NCBI GenBank assembly: GCA_025354965.1
Contig: JANXLW010000235.1
Span: 1-9,229 of the forward strand
Origin: Betaproteobacteria bacterium
Lineage (GTDB): Bacteria; Pseudomonadota; Gammaproteobacteria; Burkholderiales; Burkholderiaceae_C
Length of the DNA stretch: 9,229 nt
Direction: 5' to 3'
The notes beneath the pieces were generated by a model. That model was not told the origin of the DNA. It saw nothing but the letters and a program-made list of their open reading frames with translations, and made no database searches. Both the position numbers and the translations under genes were made by a program. The number at the start of each line of letters is the position of its first letter. Within the stretch, counting starts at the first letter, position 1. Of this stretch, positions 1 through 6,875 are shown one piece after another.

Positions 1-1778
1 TCCACGGCCTTCATCAGACCAATGTTGCCTTCCTGGATCAAGTCCAGGAATTGCAAACCACGATTGGTGTACTTCTTGGCGATCGAGATAACCAGCCGCA
101 GGTTGGCCTCGATCATTTCTTTCTTGGCGGCGCGTGATGAAGACTCGCCTTCGTTCATTCGTTTGTTGATGTCCTTGAGCTGGTCCAGTGGCACTACCAC
201 ACGGGCCTGCAGATCGGTCAGCTTTTGCTGCAAATCCTGCACCGGTGGAATGTTGCGCCCCATGATGGCGCTCCAGGGCTTGCCAGCGGCGGTTTGCTTC
301 TCGATCCATTTCAGGTTCAGCAATTGGCTTGGAATCTTGTTGCCATTTCTGTCACGACCACTGAAATCGGCAATGAAGTTGACCTGGGGGTAACCGCATT
401 TGTCCACGATGATGCGACGCAGTTCGCGTTCCTTCTTGCGGATATCGTCAACCTGGGCGCGCACCATGTCGCAAAGTTTTTCAATCGCCTTGGCGGTAAA
501 ACGGATCGACATGAGCTCTTCGCTCAACAGCCTTTGGGTCTTGACGTAGCTGGGTGTGCCGTAACCTTCCTTGTCATAGATTTTGTGGACTTTCTCAAAC
601 AGTTCACGCAGTCTGTCGAAGCGGCTGAGCGCTTCGCGTTTGAGCTCTTCCAGTTTTTTTGTCAATGCTTTGGAGCCGCCTTTGCCATCGTCATCATCGG
701 CAGCGTCGAATTCATCAAAGTCTTCTTCGGCAACGTAGTCGTCGGCTTCATTCGGGTTGGAGAACCCATCCACTATGGTGGTGATGACAATCTTGCCTTC
801 ACGGATTTCTTCACCAAGTCGCAGGATTTCAGCGATGGTGGCGGGGGAGGCCGAAATGGCTTCCATCATCGCCATCAGACCGCCTTCAATGCGCTTGGCG
901 ATTTCAATTTCGCCTTCCCGCGTCAGCAGCTCCACGGTGCCCATTTCGCGCATGTACATGCGCACCGGGTCGGTGGTGCGACCGAATTCGCTGTCCACGG
1001 TGGACAAGGCAGCCTCAGCTTCTTCCTCGGCTTCTTCTTCAGTCGCAGCAGTCGGGCCGTTGTTGTTGAGCAGCAGGGTCTCGGCGTCTGGCGTTTGCTC
1101 ATACACGGCCACGCCCATGTCGTTAAGCATGGAGATCACGACCTCAAGCGTCTCAGCATCGACCAGTTTGTCGGGCAAGTGGTCTGAAATTTCTCCGTGG
1201 GTCAAGTAGCCGCGTGTTTTGCCCAGCTTGATCAGGGCTTTGAGGCGCAGACGGCGCTTGGCAATGTCTTCCTCGGACAGCACTGTTTCGTCCAGACCAA
1301 ACTCTTTCATCAGCGCGCGTTCCTTCGCCTTGCTGATCTTCATGCGCAATGGCTTGACCTTCTCACCAGCGGCGATCGGTTCTCCCACCAGGTCAGCTTC
1401 GATGTCGGCCATGTCAAGGCTGTCCACACTAGCGACTGCAGTCACAATCTTCGGTTTGCGTCCACGCTTGGCCCCGGTTGGTGGCGCTACGGCGATTTCA
1501 CCGGAAGTGCCTTTGGGCGGGCGTCCCGGTTTTTTCTTGGTTACAACTTCAGTGACCGCAACCGGCGTCGCGAATTTTTTCGCTGCGATGGCTGTGGTTT
1601 TGGCGGCCGACTTGGGTAGCGGCGCAGCTTTGGTTTTTAATGCGGGCTTTTTGATCGCGGCTTTGGCTGCAACTTTGAGCACTGCCTTCGCTGGCTTTGG
1701 TTTGGCAACAGGTTTGGTTTTAGTCATAACCTTGCTGGTGGCAGGCTGGGCGTGCTTCTTGGATGTTTGAGCGGGCAT
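1..1778 (-). CDS. rpoD: RNA polymerase sigma factor RpoD (sigma-70), 3' end beyond window
   Basis: Primary sigma factor, which directs RNA polymerase to housekeeping promoters. Reading from the ATG at 1778, 592 codons run open to the window edge. Residues 1-115 are an Ala/Lys/Pro-rich basic extension carrying KPGRPPK (83-89) and KRGRKPK (104-110). Region 1.1 lies at about 175-230, followed by an acidic Glu/Ala linker (247-257). Region 1.2 starts at DPVRMYMREMG (270-280). The non-conserved region has an Asp/Glu-rich patch (about 345-364). Region 2 begins near EMIEANLRLVISIAKKY (554-570) and the window ends at EGNIGLMKAV. The rest of region 2 and regions 3-4 are outside. The start is supported by GAGG six bases upstream (1785-1788). 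No internal stop or frameshift was seen. It lies 248 bp downstream of dnaG with its own promoter. The long basic N-terminus fits betaproteobacterial RpoD. Identity is near certain. Confidence 0.97.
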   Translation of the reverse strand, partial: MPAQTSKKHAQPATSKVMTKTKPVAKPKPAKAVLKVAAKAAIKKPALKTKAAPLPKSAAKTTAIAAKKFATPVAVTEVVTKKKPGRPPKGTSGEIAVAPPTGAKRGRKPKIVTAVASVDSLDMADIEADLVGEPIAAGEKVKPLRMKISKAKERALMKEFGLDETVLSEEDIAKRRLRLKALIKLGKTRGYLTHGEISDHLPDKLVDAETLEVVISMLNDMGVAVYEQTPDAETLLLNNNGPTAATEEEAEEEAEAALSTVDSEFGRTTDPVRMYMREMGTVELLTREGEIEIAKRIEGGLMAMMEAISASPATIAEILRLGEEIREGKIVITTIVDGFSNPNEADDYVAEEDFDEFDAADDDDGKGGSKALTKKLEELKREALSRFDRLRELFEKVHKIYDKEGYGTPSYVKTQRLLSEELMSIRFTAKAIEKLCDMVRAQVDDIRKKERELRRIIVDKCGYPQVNFIADFSGRDRNGNKIPSQLLNLKWIEKQTAAGKPWSAIMGRNIPPVQDLQQKLTDLQARVVVPLDQLKDINKRMNEGESSSRAAKKEMIEANLRLVISIAKKYTNRGLQFLDLIQEGNIGLMKAV

Positions 1779-1991
1779 GTAAAACCTCAGAACTTCAGAA
1801 AAAGGCAATGTAAACAGGCGCTTAAAAATAAAGGCGCAGTTTGCGGGACAGTGAACAAATAGTCAGTGGCAAAAAGTGAGGGCGAACATTTGGTGTGCAG
1901 TCCTTGCGGTGAGGTAGCCGGTCGTGATCGGTGTCATCGTTTGGCTGAGCCCGGAGGTGCTGTTGTCGCTATTGCCAGCAATCAGCCTTGG

Positions 1992-2019
1992 ATTATACCT
2001 CGAAACGACAGAAATTCAA
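1992..2019 (-). promoter_or_regulatory. Sigma-70 promoter for rpoD
   Basis: On the minus strand a perfect TATAAT (1992-1997) is preceded by TTGAAT (2014-2019, 4 of 6 matches to TTGACA) with a 16-bp spacer. Initiation would fall near 1985, giving an untranslated leader of about 207 nt before the rpoD ATG. I saw no tRNA, riboswitch or strong hairpin in that leader; it is AT-rich near the gene. The site lies just past the dnaG stop codon, so rpoD can be transcribed independently of dnaG. Confidence 0.68.
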
Positions 2020-2026
2020 TTCAGGT

Positions 2027-3907
2027 TTATCTCGGGGTGGTGGGTTCAAGCTTTTTCAGATTTTCCCGTTGTGTACGCAGGGCATTTTGTTCTCTGATCA
2101 GTGCCTCCTGCTGAATTCGCTTGCCAGGATCGCCGGACGGCATCGCTTGCACCTGATTGAGCTCCAGGTCAAGCACGTCAAGCCTAAGCTGCAGCACCGC
2201 TGTTTTCAATTCGGTCAGGGGCGTTTCCGGATCCTCAACCAACCTGCCCAAGGGTTGAAGATTGTCAATATCAATGATCTTGCGTGCCATTTTTTCAAAC
2301 GGTTGATCTCCCATTCCAACTTCCAAAGCGGCCATTGGTTGCGGTCCATGCTCGTGCGCCTGACTATCGAACCAGCGAAAAAAGTCTCCAAATTGCCCGT
2401 CCAGAGCGCACAGTGATTCATGGTCGAGTGCCGTCAACTGTTCCCAAAACGAAGAGTTCCTAAGCAACAATTGAACAATATTGCTGGCTCTGGCCTCCAC
2501 CGAGGGCCGCACCGGGAGACGTCGACTAACCATGGCGCTGGACTGATAGGAAGACCCGCGACGAGCGCGCCAAGGCGAATCTGAATTGTGCCTGGCGCCG
2601 ACCGGTGGCAACCACAAGGCAAAAAGCTCACGCGCGTCAATTTCAACCTGTTCGCCTATCTCATTGAGCAACTGACGCTTGAACGTGCCGTCGGGCAACG
2701 CTGTCCATAGAGGCTTGACGTTGCTGGCCATACGGGCACGGCCTTCTGCTGTGTTGAGGTCGCAATCGTCACGTGCGGCTTCAATCAAAAAGCGGCTCAA
2801 TGGGACGGCTTCGCTGACATAGCGTGCGAACGCATCCTTGCCAAACTCGCGAATGAAACTGTCGGGATCGTGCTCGGTCGGCAAAAACAAAAATTTGATG
2901 TTGCGCACATCCGTGGCAAAGGGTAGCGCAACGTCAAGCGCCTTGCGCGCTGCACGTCGGCCAGCGGCGTCACCATCGAAGCTGAACACTACCGAGTCGG
3001 TAAAGCGAAACAGCTTTTGCACGTGTTCTGCTGTGCAGGCCGTCCCCAGCGTGGCAACTGTATTGGGGAACCCTAGTTGGGCCAGCGCTACCACATCCAT
3101 GTAGCCTTCGGTCACCAATGCATAGCCATGTTCGCGCAGGGCAGCTCTGGCTTCAAACAAACCGTACAGTTCGTGCCCCTTGCTGAAAACCGGTGTCTCG
3201 GGGGAGTTGAGATATTTGGGTTTCTCATCACCCAGCACCCGCCCGCCAAAACCGATGCATTCACCCTTGACGTTGCGTATCGGAAACATCACCCGGTCAC
3301 GAAAGCGGTCGTAGCGCTTCTCGTCCTCGCCTTCTTCCGCGCTTAGGATCACCAGTCCGCTTTCCACCAGCAGCGGGTCGTCGTAGTTCGCAAAGACGCT
3401 GGCCAGACTGCGCCAACCGGTCGGCGCGTAGCCCAGGCCGAACTGTCTGGCGATTTCCCCCGATAAGCCGCGACCTTTGAGGTAGTCGACTGCTTTGGTC
3501 GAGTCCCTAAGATTTTTTCGGTAAGCGTCCCCGGCTTTTTCAAGCACTTCGTTCAAGGTGTTTTGCTTGTGTCGCTGCTCTGCTGCACGAGCCTGGTCCT
3601 GTGGGTTGGCGCTGTCTTCTGGTACCTGTAAACCGAATTGCTGGGCGAGGTCTTTCACTGCCTCCACAAACGTCATGCCGGCATGGTCCATTAAAAAACT
3701 GATGGCATTGCCGTTTTTGCCGCAGCCAAAGCAGTGATAGAACTGCTTGGCGGGACTGACTGAAAACGAGGGAGATTTTTCGCCGTGAAATGGGCACAGG
3801 CCCATGAAATTGGCCCCTCCCTTTTTAAGCTGTACATAACGACCGACGATCTCCACGACGTCGGCGCGGGCAAGCAACTCCTGGATGAAGGTTTGCGGAA
3901 TGGACAT
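2027..3907 (-). CDS. dnaG: DNA primase DnaG
   Basis: Synthesises RNA primers for the replication fork and docks on the DnaB helicase. The protein has 626 aa, slightly longer than E. coli DnaG. A CHC2 zinc finger has ligands C38, H41, C59 and C62 (CPFH...CFGC). The catalytic core includes the RYDRFRDRVMFPI segment (198-210). The TOPRIM fold shows EGYMDV (E267) and the acidic FDGDAAGRRAA motif (D311, D313), which bind metal. After an Arg/Ser-rich linker (about 438-470), residues 470-626 form the less conserved helicase-binding domain. I chose the ATG at 3907 because MSIPQTFIQELL matches the family N-terminus; a GTG at 3958 would add 17 unlike residues. The ribosome-binding site is weak. It lies 118 bp downstream of the dehydrogenase gene and upstream of rpoD. 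All key residues are intact. Confidence 0.97.
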   Translation of the reverse strand: MSIPQTFIQELLARADVVEIVGRYVQLKKGGANFMGLCPFHGEKSPSFSVSPAKQFYHCFGCGKNGNAISFLMDHAGMTFVEAVKDLAQQFGLQVPEDSANPQDQARAAEQRHKQNTLNEVLEKAGDAYRKNLRDSTKAVDYLKGRGLSGEIARQFGLGYAPTGWRSLASVFANYDDPLLVESGLVILSAEEGEDEKRYDRFRDRVMFPIRNVKGECIGFGGRVLGDEKPKYLNSPETPVFSKGHELYGLFEARAALREHGYALVTEGYMDVVALAQLGFPNTVATLGTACTAEHVQKLFRFTDSVVFSFDGDAAGRRAARKALDVALPFATDVRNIKFLFLPTEHDPDSFIREFGKDAFARYVSEAVPLSRFLIEAARDDCDLNTAEGRARMASNVKPLWTALPDGTFKRQLLNEIGEQVEIDARELFALWLPPVGARHNSDSPWRARRGSSYQSSAMVSRRLPVRPSVEARASNIVQLLLRNSSFWEQLTALDHESLCALDGQFGDFFRWFDSQAHEHGPQPMAALEVGMGDQPFEKMARKIIDIDNLQPLGRLVEDPETPLTELKTAVLQLRLDVLDLELNQVQAMPSGDPGKRIQQEALIREQNALRTQRENLKKLEPTTPR

Positions 3908-4025
3908 ACGGCGATTGTAGAAACCTGAAGATCGCGCGGACTCCAGGCACGCTGTCACACGACCTTTGGATTGAACACTACCCGACTGAACGACTCTTCA
4001 ACTGGGAGCGTCCATTGCACCTAAC

Positions 4026-4784
4026 CTAACGCGGAGCCAGGCGGATGGCGCCGTCGAGTCGGATCACTTCTCCGTTGAGCATGTCATTCTCAAAAATGTG
4101 CAGCGCGAGTTTGGCGTAATCTTGCGGTGTACCCAGGCGTGACGGAAAAGGTACGCTGGCGGCCAGCGAATCTTGCACTTCCTTGGGCATGCCGAACATC
4201 ATGGGCGTACCGAAAATCCCGGGAGCAATGGTCATGTTGCGAATGCCGTTACGAGCCAAGTCGCGTGCGATGGGCAATGTCATGCCGACGATGCCGCCCT
4301 TGGAGGCGCTATACGCCGCTTGGCCAATCTGGCCGTCATAGGCGGCGACAGACGCTGTGGAGATCATGACACCGCGCTCACCGGTGGCTTCAGGATCGTT
4401 TTTACACATGGCGTCGGCGGCGAGCCGAATCATATTGAAGCTGCCGATCAAATTGACGGCGATGCATTTGCTGAAAACACCGAGGCTGTGTGCGCCATGC
4501 TTGCCGACGGTTTTTTCGGCCGGTGCAATGCCGGCACAGTTGACCAAGCCCATCAATTTGCCCATCGACACCGCCTTGGCCACAACCGCCTGACCATCAA
4601 TCTCCTGACTGACATCGCACCTGATGAAGGCGCCACCGATTTCTTTGGCAATGGCCTCACCTTTGTCAGCCTGCATGTCGGCAATGACAACTTTGCCGCC
4701 TTTGGCTGCCAGCATGCGAGCCGTGCCCTCGCCCAATCCCGATGCGCCGCCAGTGACGATAAATACTTTGCCTGCGATGTCCAT
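4026..4784 (-). CDS. SDR-family 3-hydroxyacyl-CoA dehydrogenase, HSD10 (type 2) like
   Basis: Predicted NAD-dependent oxidation of 3-hydroxyacyl-CoA to 3-ketoacyl-CoA in the cytoplasm, as in isoleucine breakdown (2-methyl-3-hydroxybutyryl-CoA) or fatty-acid oxidation. The 252-aa protein is a classical short-chain dehydrogenase: TGGASGLG (11-18) binds the cofactor, D36 after the second strand favours NAD over NADP, NCAG at 82-85 replaces the usual NNAG, and N111, S145, Y158 and K162 form the catalytic tetrad. Segments such as QAAYSASKGGIVGMTLPIA and VPFPSRLG, and the ending NGEVIRLDGAIR, closely resemble mitochondrial HSD17B10, so this assignment is better than generic SDR. The start is the ATG at 4784 with GGAG six bases upstream (4791-4794); an in-frame TTG at 4796 overlaps that site and is rejected. 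A palindromic operator-like site lies 18-43 bp upstream. The gene is divergent from tRNA-Val and precedes dnaG. Confidence 0.9.
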   Translation of the reverse strand: MDIAGKVFIVTGGASGLGEGTARMLAAKGGKVVIADMQADKGEAIAKEIGGAFIRCDVSQEIDGQAVVAKAVSMGKLMGLVNCAGIAPAEKTVGKHGAHSLGVFSKCIAVNLIGSFNMIRLAADAMCKNDPEATGERGVMISTASVAAYDGQIGQAAYSASKGGIVGMTLPIARDLARNGIRNMTIAPGIFGTPMMFGMPKEVQDSLAASVPFPSRLGTPQDYAKLALHIFENDMLNGEVIRLDGAIRLAPR

Positions 4785-4801
4785 AGTGATCTCCAAATAA
4801 C

Positions 4802-4827
4802 AATTGACGTTAACGTAAGCGTCAATT
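4802..4827. promoter_or_regulatory. Palindromic operator-like site (LiuR-like) upstream of the dehydrogenase
   Basis: A 26-bp inverted repeat with 11 of 13 base pairs matched is centred between 4814 and 4815. Outer arms AATTGACG and CGTCAATT are perfect and the centre contains AACGTA. From memory, the form TTGACG-n10-CGTCAA with ACGT cores resembles the operators of LiuR, the MerR-family regulator of branched-chain amino-acid breakdown in proteobacteria; that match is unverified. A GATAAT on the minus strand (4825-4830) could be the -10 of the dehydrogenase promoter, though no good -35 sits upstream. The site would then overlap the -10 and start point. Confidence 0.5.
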
Positions 4828-4880
4828 ATCGCGCAACCATTTCAAGTCGATGTTTCAGTCTTCCGTGAGGTGCGGGTGCG

Positions 4881-4897
4881 ACCAGTACTGGTATACT
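4881..4897 (+). promoter_or_regulatory. Extended -10 promoter of tRNA-Val
   Basis: TATACT (4892-4897, 5 of 6 matches to consensus) preceded by TG one base upstream (4889-4890) forms an extended -10 element. No recognisable -35 is present at 16-18 bp. The sequence just after the -10 is GC-rich (CGCGCC), as is common for stable-RNA promoters under stringent control. Transcription would start near 4904, about 15 nt before the mature tRNA. A perfect 12-bp palindrome (4881-4892) overlaps the TG element. Confidence 0.6.
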
Positions 4898-4918
4898 CGC
4901 GCCTCTCGGGCAATCCTT

Positions 4919-4995
4919 AGGCGCGTAGCTCAGCTGGTTAGAGCACCACCTTGACATGGTGGGGGTCGTTGGTTCGAGTCCAATCGCGCCTACCA
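4919..4995 (+). tRNA. tRNA-Val (anticodon GAC)
   Basis: A complete 77-nt cloverleaf. The acceptor stem AGGCGCG pairs fully with CGCGCCU. The D arm is GCUC/GAGC, the anticodon stem CCACC/GGUGG encloses loop UUGACAU with anticodon GAC (4953-4955), and the T arm GUUGG/CCAAU encloses UUCGAGU. The discriminator is A and the 3' CCA is encoded. From the D stem through the T stem it is almost identical to my recollection of E. coli tRNA-Val(GAC), the isoacceptor reading GUC and GUU codons. It is the only plus-strand gene here and has its own promoter and terminator. Confidence 0.97.
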
Positions 4996-5012
4996 AAATC
5001 TCGAATGAAATC

Positions 5013-5044
5013 AAGCACTTAGCGGAAACGTCAAGTGCTTTTTT
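5013..5044 (+). terminator. Rho-independent terminator of tRNA-Val
   Basis: An 8-bp perfect stem (AAGCACTT 5013-5020 with AAGTGCTT 5033-5040) continues, past one A-C mismatch, into a G-U and two C-G pairs closed by a GAAA tetraloop (5025-5028). A run of six T (5039-5044) follows. It begins 18 nt after the tRNA CCA end. On the minus strand no T-run follows the hairpin, so it looks one-directional. Confidence 0.85.
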
Positions 5045-5189
5045 CTTGCCGGTGCGGAAAAAGTACGGAAAACGAACTTCACCTCTTTAGGTTCTGTACA
5101 GCTTCGGACCTCAAGATATTTTCCTGTGCCGTAAACTTGCCCACCAGCGGGTAGAAAGTTCAATCAAAATCGCCATCACCCCTGCGTTG

Positions 5190-6875
5190 CTAACGCCTTC
5201 CGTAGACCAGACGGAGCCCAGCGTCGAAGGTCCACACCCGGACGATCTCGACCACGTCATAGTCCAAGCCCAGATCACGCGGAATTGGTTCGTATGGAGA
5301 GAGCATCAGCACGATTTGCCGCACGGCGTTGTCGATGGCTGGCACGCCGCTTGATCGATTGATGACAACGCTTTCGACGCTGCCATCGCGCCGCAGTGCC
5401 ACTGTGACCAATGGATTCACATACGCGCCAGTCTTGGCCGCTTGCAGCAAGTCAAAGGGTGCATTTTGCTCAACTCTCTGTCGCCAACCCTCGGCAAACA
5501 TCAGCAGGCGAATGTCTCTTTCTGTGCGTCCCAGTAGTGTTATGCGTCGCGGGCTGTCGATCGGGGATTCCGGTCGCTTATCGGCAGAGCGAGAAGGTTG
5601 CGTGTTGACCGCTGCGGCCACTGTGCCTGGTTCGCGAGATGGGCTTGGACGGCCATCGGCAACCGCGGCGGCGTCTTTACCGGTCTGCGTCGCGATGGTC
5701 GAGGACTTGCCACCTGCAGGAGGTACTGCAGATGACCCGGCATCGCGCGCGTTTGATGCAGTGGCATTTGAGGCGCTACTGGCCTGACGCAAGGCTTCTT
5801 GTCTAGCGGCCTCCTGGCGTGCGGCGTCTTGTCTGAGTGATTCCTGCCTCGAAGCCTCCTGTCGGGCTGCCTCCTGGTTCTGCGCCTCTTGACGCAAAGC
5901 TTCCTGCTTCAGAGCTTCCTGCCGTTCTGCTTCTTGTCGCGCAGTCTCCTGCTTTAGCGCTTCCTGTCTCAGCGCTTCTTGTCGCAAAGTTTCCTGGCGC
6001 GCCGCTTCTTGTCGCGCTGCTTCCACGCGCTGCGCTTCCTGACGAGTAGCTTCCTGGCGTGCCGCCTCCTGCTTGAGAGCTTCCTGGCGCACCGCTTCTT
6101 GTCGCGCAGTCTCCTGCTTTAGCGCTTCCTGCCGGGCTGCTTCCACGCGCTGCGCTTCCTGGCGTACCGCCTCCTGCTTGAGCGCTTGCTGTGCCAATTC
6201 CTGTTTCAATGTTTCCTTGCGTTGGGCCTCAAGTTGTGCTGCTTCCAGTCGTACCCTTCGGCGCTCTAGCGCTTCCTGCTTTCGCGCTTCTTGCCGAGCG
6301 GCCTTTTGAAGCTGCCTTTCCTGACGCAAGGCTTGTCTTCGCGTTGCCTCCTGCCGTGAAACTTCTCGTTTGACGGGTTCCTTCTTCAATGTCGGCGGCC
6401 GGGCCGCCTCTGGTGGCTGAGGTTTTGGAGGTGGAGTCGCGACCGGTTGTTTTGTCGCATCCGGGGCGGCTGCATCCGGTTTGGAACGCACCGGTTCCTT
6501 GTTGGAATCGCTTACAGAGGGGACATTTGGGATGGGAGCACCGGCTCGCTGGCTTTGGGCGGGATTTGCGCCGGTTTTAATCTCTTGCGTCGGCGCGGTT
6601 ACCGAATTCGGCGTCGAGACCGGACCGGGCACTGAGGCAAGCACTACCTTCAAAGCAGACGCAGTGGCGCGTCCCCCGCTGTTTCCAAAAATACCACCTG
6701 GCTGTCCGACGCCGGACAGGTCAAACTGCAGGGTCAGGATGAAGGCATGAATCAGTAGCGAAATCAGCAGTGCATGTTCGATGCTCAAGCGCAATCTCGC
6801 GGGCTTCCACCGGCGGCGCCGATCCCGCCGGGCTTTTGCGCGCGGTGATGAACGGTCCCTTGAAGTTGGTCTCAT
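5190..6875 (-). CDS. TonB-family energy transducer with long pentapeptide-repeat helix
   Basis: A 561-aa inner-membrane-anchored periplasmic protein, predicted to pass proton-motive energy to an outer-membrane partner. The N-terminus is strongly basic (residues 1-30), followed by one membrane segment (about 33-51) containing S39 and H43, the S-x3-H spacing of TonB (S16/H20 in E. coli) used to couple to ExbB/ExbD-type motors. A Pro/Ala/Ser-rich stretch follows (about 80-165). Residues 173-365 are Gln/Glu/Arg/Ala-rich and from 233 become a regular five-residue repeat, [R/K]-Q-E-A-x. After another low-complexity linker, residues about 445-561 fit a TonB C-terminal domain: YVNPLVTVALRRDGSVESV, then a helix around AIDNAVRQIV and a closing strand. 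TolA has a similar anchor-helix-domain plan, but the C-terminus looks more TonB-like. No exbB/exbD or receptor gene is nearby, so the partner is unknown. The ATG at 6875 has only a weak ribosome-binding site. Confidence 0.82.
   Translation of the reverse strand: MRPTSRDRSSPRAKARRDRRRRWKPARLRLSIEHALLISLLIHAFILTLQFDLSGVGQPGGIFGNSGGRATASALKVVLASVPGPVSTPNSVTAPTQEIKTGANPAQSQRAGAPIPNVPSVSDSNKEPVRSKPDAAAPDATKQPVATPPPKPQPPEAARPPTLKKEPVKREVSRQEATRRQALRQERQLQKAARQEARKQEALERRRVRLEAAQLEAQRKETLKQELAQQALKQEAVRQEAQRVEAARQEALKQETARQEAVRQEALKQEAARQEATRQEAQRVEAARQEAARQETLRQEALRQEALKQETARQEAERQEALKQEALRQEAQNQEAARQEASRQESLRQDAARQEAARQEALRQASSASNATASNARDAGSSAVPPAGGKSSTIATQTGKDAAAVADGRPSPSREPGTVAAAVNTQPSRSADKRPESPIDSPRRITLLGRTERDIRLLMFAEGWRQRVEQNAPFDLLQAAKTGAYVNPLVTVALRRDGSVESVVINRSSGVPAIDNAVRQIVLMLSPYEPIPRDLGLDYDVVEIVRVWTFDAGLRLVYGRR
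5790..6179 (-). repeat. 15-bp in-gene tandem repeat encoding [RK]QEAx, 26 units
   Basis: Codons for residues 233-362 of the TonB-like protein form 26 consecutive five-residue units, mostly RQEAx or KQEAx, with variants RVEAA, NQEAA, RQESL and RQDAA. Weaker copies extend towards residue 173. Larger exact copies overlie the basic unit: 38 bp at 5929-5966 recurs at 6094-6131 (offset 165 bp, 11 units), and 26 bp at 6016-6041 recurs at 6136-6161 (offset 120 bp, 8 units). All offsets keep the reading frame. Confidence 0.9.

Noticed and set aside
225..1187. Long plus-strand open frame (320 codons) and neighbouring plus-strand frames opposite rpoD
   Set aside because: They are antisense to rpoD, whose minus-strand reading gives clear sigma-70 domains; the plus-strand peptides have no recognisable family and reflect codon bias.
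3908..3958. Upstream GTG start for dnaG adding 17 residues
   Set aside because: The added residues do not resemble DnaG N-termini, whereas MSIPQTFIQELL from the ATG at 3907 does.
4173..4868. 231-codon plus-strand open frame opposite the dehydrogenase
   Set aside because: It is antisense to a gene with an intact Rossmann motif and catalytic tetrad, and its His/Asp-rich peptide resembles no protein I know.
4826..5014. 62-codon minus-strand open frame across the tRNA
   Set aside because: It is the antisense reading of tRNA-Val; its GAIGLEPTTPTMSRWCSNQL-type peptide is a familiar false protein annotated over tRNA genes.
5089..5111. Imperfect hairpin AGGTTC/GGACCT downstream of the tRNA terminator
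   Set aside because: Short stem with a G-U pair and an 11-nt loop, no T-run; the rest of 5045-5189 shows no gene, att-site copy of the tRNA end, or integrase remnant.
5790..6179. CRISPR-like or non-coding tandem repeat
   Set aside because: The 15-bp period keeps the reading frame, has no unique spacers and codes for a coherent helical segment of the TonB-like protein.
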